A stretch of 33,314 bases of DNA from Candidatus Falkowiibacteriota bacterium (GTDB lineage: Bacteria; Patescibacteriota; Patescibacteriia; Patescibacteriales; UBA12465), in contig VFKX01000031.1 in the NCBI GenBank assembly GCA_009885285.1, positions 1-33,314 of the forward strand, in the 5' to 3' direction. Position numbers and translations under genes: made by a program. The notes under the pieces were generated by a model that saw only the letters and a list, made by a program, of their open reading frames with translations, was not told where the DNA came from and searched no databases. Of this stretch, positions 1 through 6,223 are shown piece after piece (position 1 is the stretch's first letter; each line of letters starts with the position of its first letter).

Positions 1-87
1 AATAAATTGAGTTTTCCGCAGTATTTAGCCTCTTGGGATAGATGGCTTAGCGACCGTCAGCAAGAATTAGCTGAAGCTAAGAAATAA
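1..87 (+). CDS. C-terminal end of an unidentified protein
   Basis: The first 28 codons in frame 1 read through to a TAA at 85-87, giving a hydrophilic tail that ends in LAEAKK. The stop is followed 18 bases later by a good intrinsic terminator, which supports this being the true end of a gene whose body lies upstream of the window. The visible residues include an aromatic stretch (FPQYLASWDRWL), but this is too short to assign a family. No function is claimed. Confidence 0.5.
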   Translation, partial: NKLSFPQYLASWDRWLSDRQQELAEAKK

Positions 88-105
88 CTCCATGTGTTAA
101 TTATG

Positions 106-136
106 AAAAGCCCTATTTTGTGTAAGTAGGGCTTTT
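106..136 (+). terminator. Intrinsic terminator after the leading partial gene
   Basis: AAAAGCCCTA (106-115) is perfectly complementary to TAGGGCTTTT (127-136), with an 11-base loop. The 3' arm ends in four T's and the 5' arm begins with four A's, so it could stop transcription in both directions. Confidence 0.8.
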
Positions 137-160
137 ATATAACCTATTAATTCCACGTAG

Positions 161-189
161 CCATTCCAAGTGCGTCCCTCCTTCTCCGC
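161..189 (+). repeat. tRNA-Ser-3'-end-like repeat, copy A (29 bp)
   Basis: This 29-base unit begins CCATTCCAAGTGCG and ends TCCCTCCTTCTCCGC. It is identical to copy D at 1941-1969 and differs from copy C at 1427-1455 at only two positions. The last 15 bases match the T-arm/acceptor end of many bacterial tRNA-Ser genes (from memory, B. subtilis tRNA-Ser(GCU) ends this way before CCA). No cloverleaf can be drawn for the preceding bases. It may be an att-like scar or a mobile repeat end. Confidence 0.75.
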
Positions 190-196
190 GAGTGAG

Positions 197-221
197 AAAA
201 CGCACCTTTGAGTGCGTTTTT
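197..221 (+). terminator. Hairpin with T-run inside the repeat cluster
   Basis: AAAACGCAC (197-205) pairs with GTGCGTTTT (212-220) around a six-base loop and is followed by another T. It sits between repeat copy A and the structured repeat B1, the same arrangement as the hairpin at 1973-1997 between copy D and B2. Confidence 0.6.
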
Positions 222-229
222 GATTGAGC

Positions 230-337
230 GGAAAGGGAGTGAGTCGCCTGCGCGACTCGCGTTCGGGATTCGAAAGGGAGGCGATGTCCGCGTGTGGCGG
301 ACCGCCGAGCCGGGTGATGCAATCCCTCCTTCTCCGG
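230..337. repeat. Structured repeat B1 with tRNA-Ser-like ends
   Basis: The unit starts GGAAAGGGAGTGAGTCGCCT and ends with TGATGCAATCCCTCCTTCTCCG. Its first and last bases are largely complementary, like an acceptor stem. The interior holds two perfect hairpins: GAGTCGC/GCGACTC (241-247 with 252-258) and GTCCGC/GCGGAC (286-291 with 297-302). Both ends are shared with B2 (2001-2093) while the interiors differ. Short open frames on either strand across this unit are not credible proteins. Confidence 0.65.
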
Positions 338-348
338 AGTTTGTCAGA

Positions 349-371
349 AATAAGGTTAAGCCTTATTTTTT
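349..371 (+). terminator. Terminator-like hairpin downstream of repeat B1
   Basis: AATAAGG (349-355) pairs with CCTTATT (361-367) around a five-base loop and runs into six consecutive T's (366-371). No gene ends just upstream, so it may insulate the repeat cluster from the next gene. The bases from here to 577 are AT-rich and show no credible gene. Confidence 0.55.
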
Positions 372-484
372 GGTATCTAAAAGTTCCAAAGTTAGATAGG
401 GATTAAGTAAAAATATTATTAAATAGTGCCGTGATTTGGCTAATATTTATGTATAAAATATATGTTCCAACGTTGACTAATTTG

Positions 485-513
485 TTGATTTTTCAGGTAT
501 TTCGTGGTATTTT
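485..513 (+). promoter_or_regulatory. Possible promoter of the dinD pseudogene
   Basis: TTGATT (485-490), a 17-base spacer and TATTTT (508-513) preceded by TGG form a weak sigma-70-type promoter with an extended -10. A LexA-type operator, which would be expected for an SOS-controlled dinD, was not recognised in the upstream bases. Confidence 0.35.
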
Positions 514-577
514 ATTGATAAGCATGAATAATAAATTTTATATTAAAATTAGTAATTAAAATTAATTTTAAAAATAT

Positions 578-1388
578 ATGTCAGAAAATGTGTTTGAAAT
601 AATTAAAAAGATTGATGATAACGGTAAGGAATATTGGTCTTCAAGAGATTTGTCAAAAGCATTGGAATATACTGATTATCGTAATTTTCTTGGAGTGATT
701 GAAAAGGCAAAAATAGCCTGTAAAAATAGTGAAGAAATTATCCACAACCATTTCGTTGACGCCAACGAGATGGTTGAAATCGGTTCAGGCGCGGAAAAAC
801 CTATTAATACAGTTTGTCTTTCCAGGTATGCCTGTTATTTAATCGTACAAAATTCAAATCCCACCAAAGTAGTGGTGGCTAAGGGGCAAACCTACTTTTC
901 TATTCAGACCAGAAGACAAGAAAATAAAGATAGTTTAATCGAAGACAATAATCGTATTTTTTTGCGGGCTGAAATGAGAAACATAATACTTCATTAACAA
1001 AAACTGCTTCGCTGGCCGGCGTTGAAAATTATGCTATTTTCAGAATTATGGTTACAAAGGTTTGTATGGCGGCCTTACAATGCAAGATATTCATATTAGA
1101 AAACGATTAACAAAATCCCAAAAAATTCTTGATCATATGAATAGTGAGGAGCTAGCCGCTAATTTGTTCCGTGCTACCCAAACCGATGCAAAAATAAAGC
1201 GGGATAATATTAAGGGTCAAATGAATGCGAATTTGGCGCACTATGAGGTTGGTCAAAAAGTTCGTAATACCATTGTTAATCTTGGTGGAACCATGCCGGA
1301 AGAACTTCCTACGCCTGATGCAATCGGAAAAGCGAGTACGAGAATAAAAAAATCAAAAAAGGTTAAAAAGATTGAATTAACAAAATAA
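578..1388 (+). pseudogene. dinD: DNA-damage-inducible protein D (DinD), broken by two frameshifts
   Basis: Frame 2 from ATG 578 gives 139 residues matching the N-terminal half of E. coli DinD, with the stretches LSRYACYL and QTYFSIQTRRQE. Frame 3 gives the C-terminal half (KILDHM, LAANLFRATQT, GGTMPEELPTP). Between them a short frame-1 segment (about 982-1040) encodes the missing linker, including SLAGVENYAIF. Restoring one base near 981-982 and one in the TTTT run at 1037-1040 would give a single protein of about 270 residues, close to the roughly 274 of E. coli DinD. As written, translation stops at 995-997. DinD is an SOS-induced protein that in E. coli inhibits RecA filaments. The gene is AT-rich compared with the core genes downstream. 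The two single-base losses may be true decay or sequencing errors. Confidence 0.85.
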
Positions 1389-1426
1389 AAGGTATTAGAC
1401 AAGTTTAGCGGGAGTAAGGTTTAGAA

Positions 1427-1455
1427 CCATTCCCAGTGCGTTCCTCCTTCTCCGC
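1427..1455 (+). repeat. tRNA-Ser-3'-end-like repeat, copy C
   Basis: The same 29-base unit as copies A and D, with two substitutions (CCCAGTGCGTT in place of CCAAGTGCGTC), again ending CCTCCTTCTCCGC. It lies 38 bases after the dinD stop codon. The structured B-type repeat does not follow this copy. Confidence 0.75.
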
Positions 1456-1462
1456 ATAGTAA

Positions 1463-1490
1463 AAATAGCCCTATTTAGGTTTATTTTTTT
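1463..1490 (+). terminator. Weak terminator-like hairpin after copy C
   Basis: AAATA (1463-1467) can pair with TATTT (1472-1476) around GCCC, followed after a few bases by a seven-T run ending at 1490. The short AT stem makes it a weak candidate. Its position directly after a repeat copy matches the hairpins after copies A and D. Confidence 0.35.
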
Positions 1491-1535
1491 ATCGAGAGTT
1501 TATCAGTTTATGACAGTATGTAATAATTTTAATAT

Positions 1536-1940
1536 ATGAAATTTACAGAATCAATAAAAAAAGATTTAAATATAGAGCAAATAGATTCTCTTATGGATTC
1601 AGTTGGCTGGACTAGTCATAGAGGAGAAGAAAAGTGGCGAGAGATTTTAAGTAAATCGTCCTTCGTTTATAGTGTTTACGATGAAAATAAAATGGTTGGT
1701 TTTGGTAGAATATTAGAAGATGGGGCGATGTGCATGTTTTATGATATTGTGGTTCACTGTGATTATCAGGGTAAAGGAATAGGAAAAATGATAATGAACA
1801 GTTTATTGGATCAAACTAAAGACAAAAACTATATTTCAGTTAGCTTATTCGCTTGGCCAGAAAATAAAGATTTTTTAATCCCTTTTTATAATAAGTTTGG
1901 TTTTGAGCTTTTTGAAACTGGAATGAGACTTAAGAAATAA
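1536..1940 (+). CDS. GNAT family N-acetyltransferase
   Basis: This 134-residue protein has the GNAT fold signature. A central strand with YDIVVHCDYQG leads into the acetyl-CoA pyrophosphate-binding loop QGKGIG at about residues 74-79, and the C-terminal FYNKFGFE matches the usual motif B region. Such enzymes transfer an acetyl group from acetyl-CoA to an amine. The substrate cannot be read from the sequence. The stop codon TAA at 1938-1940 is immediately followed by repeat copy D, and copy C lies 80 bases before the start, so the gene is bracketed by repeats like a cassette. It is AT-rich. No Shine-Dalgarno is visible before ATG 1536. Confidence 0.85.
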   Translation: MKFTESIKKDLNIEQIDSLMDSVGWTSHRGEEKWREILSKSSFVYSVYDENKMVGFGRILEDGAMCMFYDIVVHCDYQGKGIGKMIMNSLLDQTKDKNYISVSLFAWPENKDFLIPFYNKFGFELFETGMRLKK

Positions 1941-1969
1941 CCATTCCAAGTGCGTCCCTCCTTCTCCGC
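1941..1969 (+). repeat. tRNA-Ser-3'-end-like repeat, copy D
   Basis: Identical over 29 bases to copy A at 161-189. It begins at the base after the acetyltransferase stop codon, with no spacer. Confidence 0.8.
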
Positions 1970-1972
1970 AAG

Positions 1973-1997
1973 AAAACCACCGTGAGGTGGTTTTTTT
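1973..1997 (+). terminator. Intrinsic terminator after the acetyltransferase
   Basis: AAAACCACC (1973-1981) pairs perfectly with GGTGGTTTT (1986-1994) around GTGA, followed by three more T's. It is a strong rho-independent terminator between repeat copies D and B2. Confidence 0.8.
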
Positions 1998-2000
1998 GGT

Positions 2001-2093
2001 GGAGAAGGGAGTGAGCCGCCTCCGCCATACGCCAACCGGCGAAGGCGGATGGAGGACCGCTGAGCTGAGTGATGCAATCCCTTCTTCTCCGCA
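2001..2093. repeat. Structured repeat B2 with tRNA-Ser-like ends
   Basis: The unit starts GGAGAAGGGAGTGAGCCGCC and ends TGATGCAATCCCTTCTTCTCCGC. The ends are complementary (GGAGAAGGGA with TCCCTTCTTCTCC, three extra bases). Its last roughly 38 bases match B1 (230-337) except for a few transitions, while the interior is different and GC-rich with short self-complementary stretches such as CCGCC/GGCGG. The 5' end (GGAGAAG) and 3' end (CTTCTCCG) together resemble a tRNA-Ser acceptor stem, but no anticodon arm is evident. Confidence 0.65.
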
Positions 2094-2155
2094 GTAAGGT
2101 AAATAATGGAGACTAAGCTCTATTATTTAGTGAAAAATAACTTATATTGGAACTA

Positions 2156-2196
2156 ATTCACTAATTATTGACATTTATTAGTGAATGGTATATAAT
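2156..2196 (+). promoter_or_regulatory. fic promoter with palindromic operator over the -35 box
   Basis: TTGACA (2168-2173), a 17-base spacer and TATAAT (2191-2196) form a consensus sigma-70 promoter. A perfect 10-base inverted repeat, ATTCACTAAT (2156-2165) and ATTAGTGAAT (2177-2186), brackets the -35 box with an 11-base spacer, the position expected of a repressor site. A further half site (TTTAGTGAA) lies near 2126. The start codon is 25 bases downstream of the -10. Confidence 0.8.
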
Positions 2197-2220
2197 ATTA
2201 GCAATTAATAATAAAAATCT

Positions 2221-3141
2221 ATGTCGATAACAAAGCCAATAAAAAATTATATTACCGCCCTAAAAAGCGAGTTCGATTCTTTGCGTAAGGGCAAAGAATC
2301 TCTTTTGGTAATGATTGACGAAGTTGAGGCGCCAGAAAGTGTTTATAATTCCAACGCGATTGAAAATTCCACTCTCACACTAAAAGAAACCGAGAAAATT
2401 CTTTTAGACATGGAGGTATCTCGTGATGTATCTGTCCGTGAGGTTTATGAGGCAAAAAATCTAGCAAGGGTTATTGCTTATATGCGTAACAAAGTTCAGG
2501 AAAAAGAAATTAGTAAAGAAATTATTTTACTATTACACCAAATGCTTATCGGTGGAATTAACGATGAAATTGCAGGCCGTTTTAGAGCGCCAGGTGAATA
2601 CGTTCGTGTTGGGACGCATATTGCTCCAGCACCCGAACTGGTAGAAAAAATGATTAATGAGACTATTGTTAGACATACAAGCGACTTGTCTGAATATTTT
2701 CTGGATAAAATTGCTAAATTCCATTTAGAGTTTGAAACTATTCATCCATTTTGTGATGGAAATGGCCGCATTGGACGCATTTTAATTTGTTTTCAACTTC
2801 AAAGACTTGGTTTTCCGATGATTATTATTCGTGATCGAGATAAGAAAGAGTATTATAAATCCTTTGATAAATATAGAGAACAAGAAAATACCAAGCAAAT
2901 GGAAAAAGTTGTTTCATTGGCGTTAACAGAATCTTTGCATAAAAGAATCGCGTATCTTAAAAGTGAAAAGATAATTGCTTTATCTATTTTTACTAAAAAT
3001 AATAATTTATCCGCTCCGGCCATAACAAACGCCGCTCGACGGCAGAATATCCCGGCTTTTAGGGAGAGGGGTGTTTGGAAAATCTCCGAAAAATATATTT
3101 ATAATCCAGGAAGGAAATTAGAACGACATGTTATTATTTAA
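2221..3141 (+). CDS. Fic family protein, class II (N-terminal inhibitory helix)
   Basis: This 306-residue protein carries the full Fic motif HPFCDGNGRIGR at residues 175-186, whose His and Arg are needed to transfer AMP (or a related nucleotide moiety) from a nucleotide to a hydroxyl of a target protein. An inhibitory-helix motif SNAIEN at 44-49, matching [S/T]xxxE[G/N], places it among Fic proteins that inhibit themselves through their own N-terminus. GRFRAPGEYVRVG (near 118-130) is the usual segment preceding the core. The C-terminal 60-70 residues look like a small winged-helix region, as in many Fic proteins of this type, and could bind DNA. The gene has a consensus promoter with a palindrome. 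A gene for an immunity-like protein starts 9 bases after its stop. No free antitoxin is present. The target is unknown. Confidence 0.92.
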   Translation: MSITKPIKNYITALKSEFDSLRKGKESLLVMIDEVEAPESVYNSNAIENSTLTLKETEKILLDMEVSRDVSVREVYEAKNLARVIAYMRNKVQEKEISKEIILLLHQMLIGGINDEIAGRFRAPGEYVRVGTHIAPAPELVEKMINETIVRHTSDLSEYFLDKIAKFHLEFETIHPFCDGNGRIGRILICFQLQRLGFPMIIIRDRDKKEYYKSFDKYREQENTKQMEKVVSLALTESLHKRIAYLKSEKIIALSIFTKNNNLSAPAITNAARRQNIPAFRERGVWKISEKYIYNPGRKLERHVII

Positions 3142-3150
3142 TCCTAACCA

Positions 3151-3642
3151 ATGAAAAAATACTCACTGGAAAACCAAAAAATACTGGCTACCTGGGCAGC
3201 TGACTGTGCTGAACAGGTCTTACCTCTTTTTGAATCAGTCCATCCTGATGATAAGCGTCCGCGTCAGGCTATGGAAACTATTCGTCAGTGGGTTAAAGAC
3301 GGAGTCTTTAAGATGTCAGTTATTCGCGGGGCATCTCTAGCCGCTCATGCCGCTGCCCGGGAAGCGAAGGGAATTGACGCGGCTGTTTGGGCCGCTCGGG
3401 CTGCTGGTCAAGCCGTTGCTACCGCACATGTGACGCAGCATGCTTACGGCGCTGCTTACTATGCCTTGAAAGCGATAGGTGCAGCCAATCAGGCAAGCGC
3501 GGAAAAGAAGATTAAGGCCGCCTATGCTTGGCAGGCGAAACGTCTCCCTGCCAGGATACGTTCGGAAATTATGGGGAGAATTATAGTTGAAAAGAGCAAG
3601 CGCGGACTTGCCATTAAGATTAAAAAGGGCGATGATTTCTAA
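3151..3642 (+). CDS. Putative immunity protein (Imm-5-like, Ala-rich)
   Basis: This 163-residue, mostly helical protein has an alanine-rich middle (LAAHAAAREAKG, WAARAAGQAVATAHVTQHA) and an N-terminal CAEQVLPLFE...DDKRPRQAMETIRQW segment. Both are characteristic of a family usually annotated as 'putative immunity protein'. In that family the conserved Asp, Arg and His residues recur, but the biochemical role is not established. It lies 9 bases after fic and 1 base before the next gene, so cotranscription is likely. Base composition is richer in GC than fic, suggesting the accessory region ends at or just before this gene. Whether it acts against Fic is speculation. Confidence 0.7.
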   Translation: MKKYSLENQKILATWAADCAEQVLPLFESVHPDDKRPRQAMETIRQWVKDGVFKMSVIRGASLAAHAAAREAKGIDAAVWAARAAGQAVATAHVTQHAYGAAYYALKAIGAANQASAEKKIKAAYAWQAKRLPARIRSEIMGRIIVEKSKRGLAIKIKKGDDF

Positions 3643-3643
3643 T

Positions 3644-4000
3644 ATGATAACTAAGAAAAAAGCTGTTAAAGGCGTAGTCGCCACTTTCGGATATCTCTTG
3701 TCGCCATTGTCCTGGTGGAATGATATCTTTTTGAATATCCCTTTAGCCTATGGCTTTGCCTATCTCTTTGGCCTGATTTCCCGAGACCTGTTCTTTCCGA
3801 TGATGGTACTTGGCTATTGGCTGACTAATATTGCTGGCTTGATGCTGATGCATTACGGAGTTAAAGGATTAATCAAAAAGAATCAGAAACGCTATAGTCG
3901 CGCGGACTTGGTTAAGGATATCGCCTTCTCATTATTGTATACTTTAGTGATTACGATTTTTATCTCTCTGGGTTGGCTGAAGTTCCCGCTGGGAAATTAA
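3644..4000 (+). CDS. Small multi-pass membrane protein of unknown function
   Basis: From ATG 3644, one base after the preceding stop, this is a 118-residue protein. Hydrophobic segments at about residues 33-55 (AYGFAYLFGLISRDLFF), 53-72 and 90-112 suggest three membrane spans with a basic loop (KKNQKRYSR) between the last two. An in-frame upstream ATG at 3587 would lie inside the previous gene and is disfavoured. I do not recognise a family. It follows the immunity-like gene directly and may be its partner. Confidence 0.6.
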   Translation: MITKKKAVKGVVATFGYLLSPLSWWNDIFLNIPLAYGFAYLFGLISRDLFFPMMVLGYWLTNIAGLMLMHYGVKGLIKKNQKRYSRADLVKDIAFSLLYTLVITIFISLGWLKFPLGN

Positions 4001-4026
4001 GCTTTTCTTGTCTTTGTGCTAAAATA

Positions 4027-4052
4027 AAAAGTATAGACAATCTATAACTTTT
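4027..4052 (+). terminator. Imperfect hairpin before the GyrI-like gene
   Basis: AAAAGTATAGA (4027-4037) pairs with TCTATAACTTTT (4041-4052) with one bulged A and a three-base loop. The 3' arm ends in four T's just before ATG 4057, so it may end the upstream transcript or lie in the leader of the next gene. Confidence 0.4.
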
Positions 4053-4056
4053 ATTT

Positions 4057-4596
4057 ATGAAAAAATTTATCTTTCTAGGCTTCCTACTGTTACTGGTTAT
4101 CGCCGGTATTTTTTTGAATTACCATGGTGTTTTTAAGAAACCGGTCATCGTCGAGAAAGAGATGGGGCCTTTCTATTTGGTGTATGAGGAGCATCGCGGC
4201 GCCTATAAGAATATCGGTCCGGTGATGGATAAGGTTTATCAAACCCTAGTTAGCGAAGAACAGATTCAGCCCACTAGAAGCATGGGCATATATTATGATA
4301 ATCCTCAGACGACGGCCGAGGCTGACTTGAAGAGTCTCGGCGGCTATCTAATTGAAGATAATAACCTGGAGCAATTGCCTTTCTTGCAAGATAAATATCA
4401 GGTTAAGAAGATTGAGAGCGGTCAGTTCATGGTGCTGGAATTTCCATATCAGGATAAATTCTCAATCATAGCCGGTACGATGATCGCTTATCCGGCGATA
4501 AATAAATATATTGTCGAGCATGGTTATCAGCCGCGCGAGACGATGGAAATTTATGATCTGCCGAATGGGAAAATTATTTATCTAATGGGCCTCTAA
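4057..4596 (+). CDS. Membrane-anchored GyrI-like domain protein (TEX264-like layout)
   Basis: This 179-residue protein begins with a single hydrophobic segment (about residues 4-23) followed by a GyrI/AraC-effector-binding-type domain. Recognisable landmarks are GPFYLVYEEHRGAYKNIG at about 37-54, MGIYYDNP near 83-90 and a C-terminal EIYDLPNGKIIYLM strand. The GyrI-like fold binds small molecules or proteins in DNA gyrase inhibitors and transcription factors. In eukaryotes a membrane-anchored version occurs in TEX264. Here the domain has no DNA-binding partner and would be tethered to the membrane, probably facing outward if the N-terminus is a signal anchor. The ligand is unknown. The next gene, a NUDIX hydrolase, starts 11 bases later. 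Confidence 0.75.
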   Translation: MKKFIFLGFLLLLVIAGIFLNYHGVFKKPVIVEKEMGPFYLVYEEHRGAYKNIGPVMDKVYQTLVSEEQIQPTRSMGIYYDNPQTTAEADLKSLGGYLIEDNNLEQLPFLQDKYQVKKIESGQFMVLEFPYQDKFSIIAGTMIAYPAINKYIVEHGYQPRETMEIYDLPNGKIIYLMGL

Positions 4597-4607
4597 CATA
4601 AAAACAT

Positions 4608-5006
4608 ATGTCAAAAATAATGATTGCCTCTGGGCCAGTTATCATCGAGGATAACCGCGTTTTATTGACTAAGCACGGTGCTGATGAATTCTGGAAATTT
4701 TGCGGCGGCCGGGTCGATGAGACTGAAGTTGATATTAAAGAAACAGCTATCCGCCGGGCCGGGGAAGAGCTCGGCTTGGAGATTGAAATTTTAAATGACC
4801 AGCCCTTTTTCTATTATGTAGAAAAAGAAATAGGAGGCGCACGGGCCAGTATTATTCTCGCTCATTTTCTGGCGAAACGACAGAGTGAGGTAGTGCCCGG
4901 TCCGGAAACCCGTGAGTGGCGCTGGATTGATATAAATGAACTGGATAAAGAAAACTTAGCTCCGAATATCCGCCCGACTTTAGAATATTTTAATTTTTTG
5001 AAATAA
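4608..5006 (+). CDS. NUDIX family hydrolase
   Basis: This 132-residue protein has a NUDIX box at about residues 34-58: GGRVDETE, then eight residues, then RRAGEELGLEI. NUDIX enzymes cleave nucleoside diphosphates linked to another group, using the acidic residues of the box to bind a divalent metal. Compared with the consensus GX5EX7REUXEEXGU there is one extra residue before the helix, and the Glu after Arg is replaced by Arg, although EE-L-G is kept. The substrate cannot be predicted. It is 7 bases upstream of the first sensor gene, and all neighbours are on the same strand. Confidence 0.88.
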   Translation: MSKIMIASGPVIIEDNRVLLTKHGADEFWKFCGGRVDETEVDIKETAIRRAGEELGLEIEILNDQPFFYYVEKEIGGARASIILAHFLAKRQSEVVPGPETREWRWIDINELDKENLAPNIRPTLEYFNFLK

Positions 5007-5013
5007 CTAAGGT

Positions 5014-6213
5014 ATGTATTTATCGTATTACGCACTGGCGCAGTTTCTGGCAGTGGCTATTTATTTAAACATTGCCATTGTCGTTCTGCGCAAGAATTCT
5101 CGAGAAAGGCTTAATCAAGTTTTCTTTCTATTGATGTTGAGCTTGATCCTCTGGGGTGTGACCGGGATGGCTCGTTTGATGGTAGTGCCGGTAAAGACCG
5201 CTATTCATCTGACGCAGCTGGGCAGCTTGGGTTGGCTGGTTTTTCCGAGCTTGTTTGTCTGGTTCGTGTTGGTGTTTATTAAGTCAGGTGCTCTGCAAAA
5301 GACAGTCACCTATTTTTATCTCTTCTTGCCATCGGTCTGTCTTGTGGCGATTGAATATTTTCGGCCCTTTCGGCTGCCCGCCGAAAATGATACCTATATC
5401 TGGGTTAACTCCTTCGGGACTTATTTATTTGTCGCGTATCTTCTGATATTTTTTCTCTTTGCTCTGTATTGCTTAGCCAGGTATCATAAACGAATGGAAA
5501 TTAAACTGTACCGGCAACAGGCCGCCCTGCTATTTATCAGCACCCTTGTTTCTTTGTGCTTGGGAATTATCATTGAGTTTTTTCCTTTTCCTTCTCAGTT
5601 CGTTCTGATTCTGGGTACCGGCAATACTTATTTGTCTTTTTGGGTGGTCGGTATGTTCCTGGCAGTTGTCCGTTATAAGCTATTTGATTTGAACTTTACC
5701 CTGGCTGGTCAAAATATTGTTGATAATATGACCGAAAATCTTCTGTTGTTGGATAGAAACGGACGGATTGTCGATGTTAATAAGCGCACTGCTAAGGCTT
5801 TGCAACTAACAAGCCACGATATTAAGCGCCAGGATTTGAGTACCTTTTTTGACAGCAGTACTCTGGCTGCCATCGGGCAGATGATTGCGAATAAGCATGA
5901 CCTGGCTGGCGTCGATACAAGTATTAAGCGCGCTGATGGCGAATTATTGCCGGTCTTATTTTCCTGTTCTTGCGTCCGGGAGGGGGAGGATGTCTTCGGC
6001 TGGGTCTGTATCGCTAGCGATATTGCGCAGCGGAAAAAAGACGAATCAGCCATCAAGACAAAAAATACTGAATTACAAGCTAAGCTCGATGAGTTGGAGA
6101 CCGTGCAGAAGGCCATTATCGCTCGCGAACTGGCTATGGTTGAGATGAAAAAGGAAATTCATGCCTTGGAGGCGGCCATTGCGACGACTGCGGCCGGTAA
6201 TAAGATTTTATAA
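5014..6213 (+). CDS. 7TM-PAS-coiled-coil sensor protein lacking a kinase domain (paralog 1)
   Basis: This 399-residue protein starts with seven hydrophobic segments (about 7-27, 35-55, 64-89, 96-116, 128-157, 169-192, 196-221), resembling the N-terminal 7TM region of some histidine kinases. A PAS domain follows (about 232-335, with LLLLDRNGRIVDVNKRTAKAL and a final GWVCIASDIAQRKK). A charged coiled coil (about 340-388) ends the protein. No H-box, ATP-binding domain, GGDEF or other output domain is present, so it would need a partner to signal. The next gene is a tandem paralog. The lack of output could reflect a scaffold or membrane-stress sensor, which is inference. Confidence 0.8.
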   Translation: MYLSYYALAQFLAVAIYLNIAIVVLRKNSRERLNQVFFLLMLSLILWGVTGMARLMVVPVKTAIHLTQLGSLGWLVFPSLFVWFVLVFIKSGALQKTVTYFYLFLPSVCLVAIEYFRPFRLPAENDTYIWVNSFGTYLFVAYLLIFFLFALYCLARYHKRMEIKLYRQQAALLFISTLVSLCLGIIIEFFPFPSQFVLILGTGNTYLSFWVVGMFLAVVRYKLFDLNFTLAGQNIVDNMTENLLLLDRNGRIVDVNKRTAKALQLTSHDIKRQDLSTFFDSSTLAAIGQMIANKHDLAGVDTSIKRADGELLPVLFSCSCVREGEDVFGWVCIASDIAQRKKDESAIKTKNTELQAKLDELETVQKAIIARELAMVEMKKEIHALEAAIATTAAGNKIL

Positions 6214-6223
6214 TTATTAACAT

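Noticed and set aside
113-322. Minus-strand open frame with a protein-like start across repeats A and B1
   Set aside because: It runs over the terminator, the 29-base repeat and the structured repeat. A similar frame exists over copy D/B2 (1886-2077). Frames created by tRNA-end-like repeats are a known annotation artefact, and no protein family is visible.
2001-2093. Functional tRNA-Ser gene
   Set aside because: Only the acceptor-like ends resemble tRNA-Ser. No anticodon arm, D-arm or standard T-loop (TTCRANY) can be drawn, so it is at best tRNA-derived.
161-2093. Integron attC cassettes
   Set aside because: The single-gene spacing is suggestive, but paired R'/R'' core sites (RYYYAAC and GTTRRRY) are not found at the repeat ends, and no integrase is in the window.
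3587-3643. Longer start for the small membrane protein
   Set aside because: It overlaps the end of the immunity-type gene by 56 bases. ATG 3644 directly follows that stop and gives a normal basic N-terminus.
5014-6213. Complete sensor histidine kinase
   Set aside because: The protein ends after the coiled coil, with no H-box or HATPase motifs (N, G1, G2) in this or the next frame.
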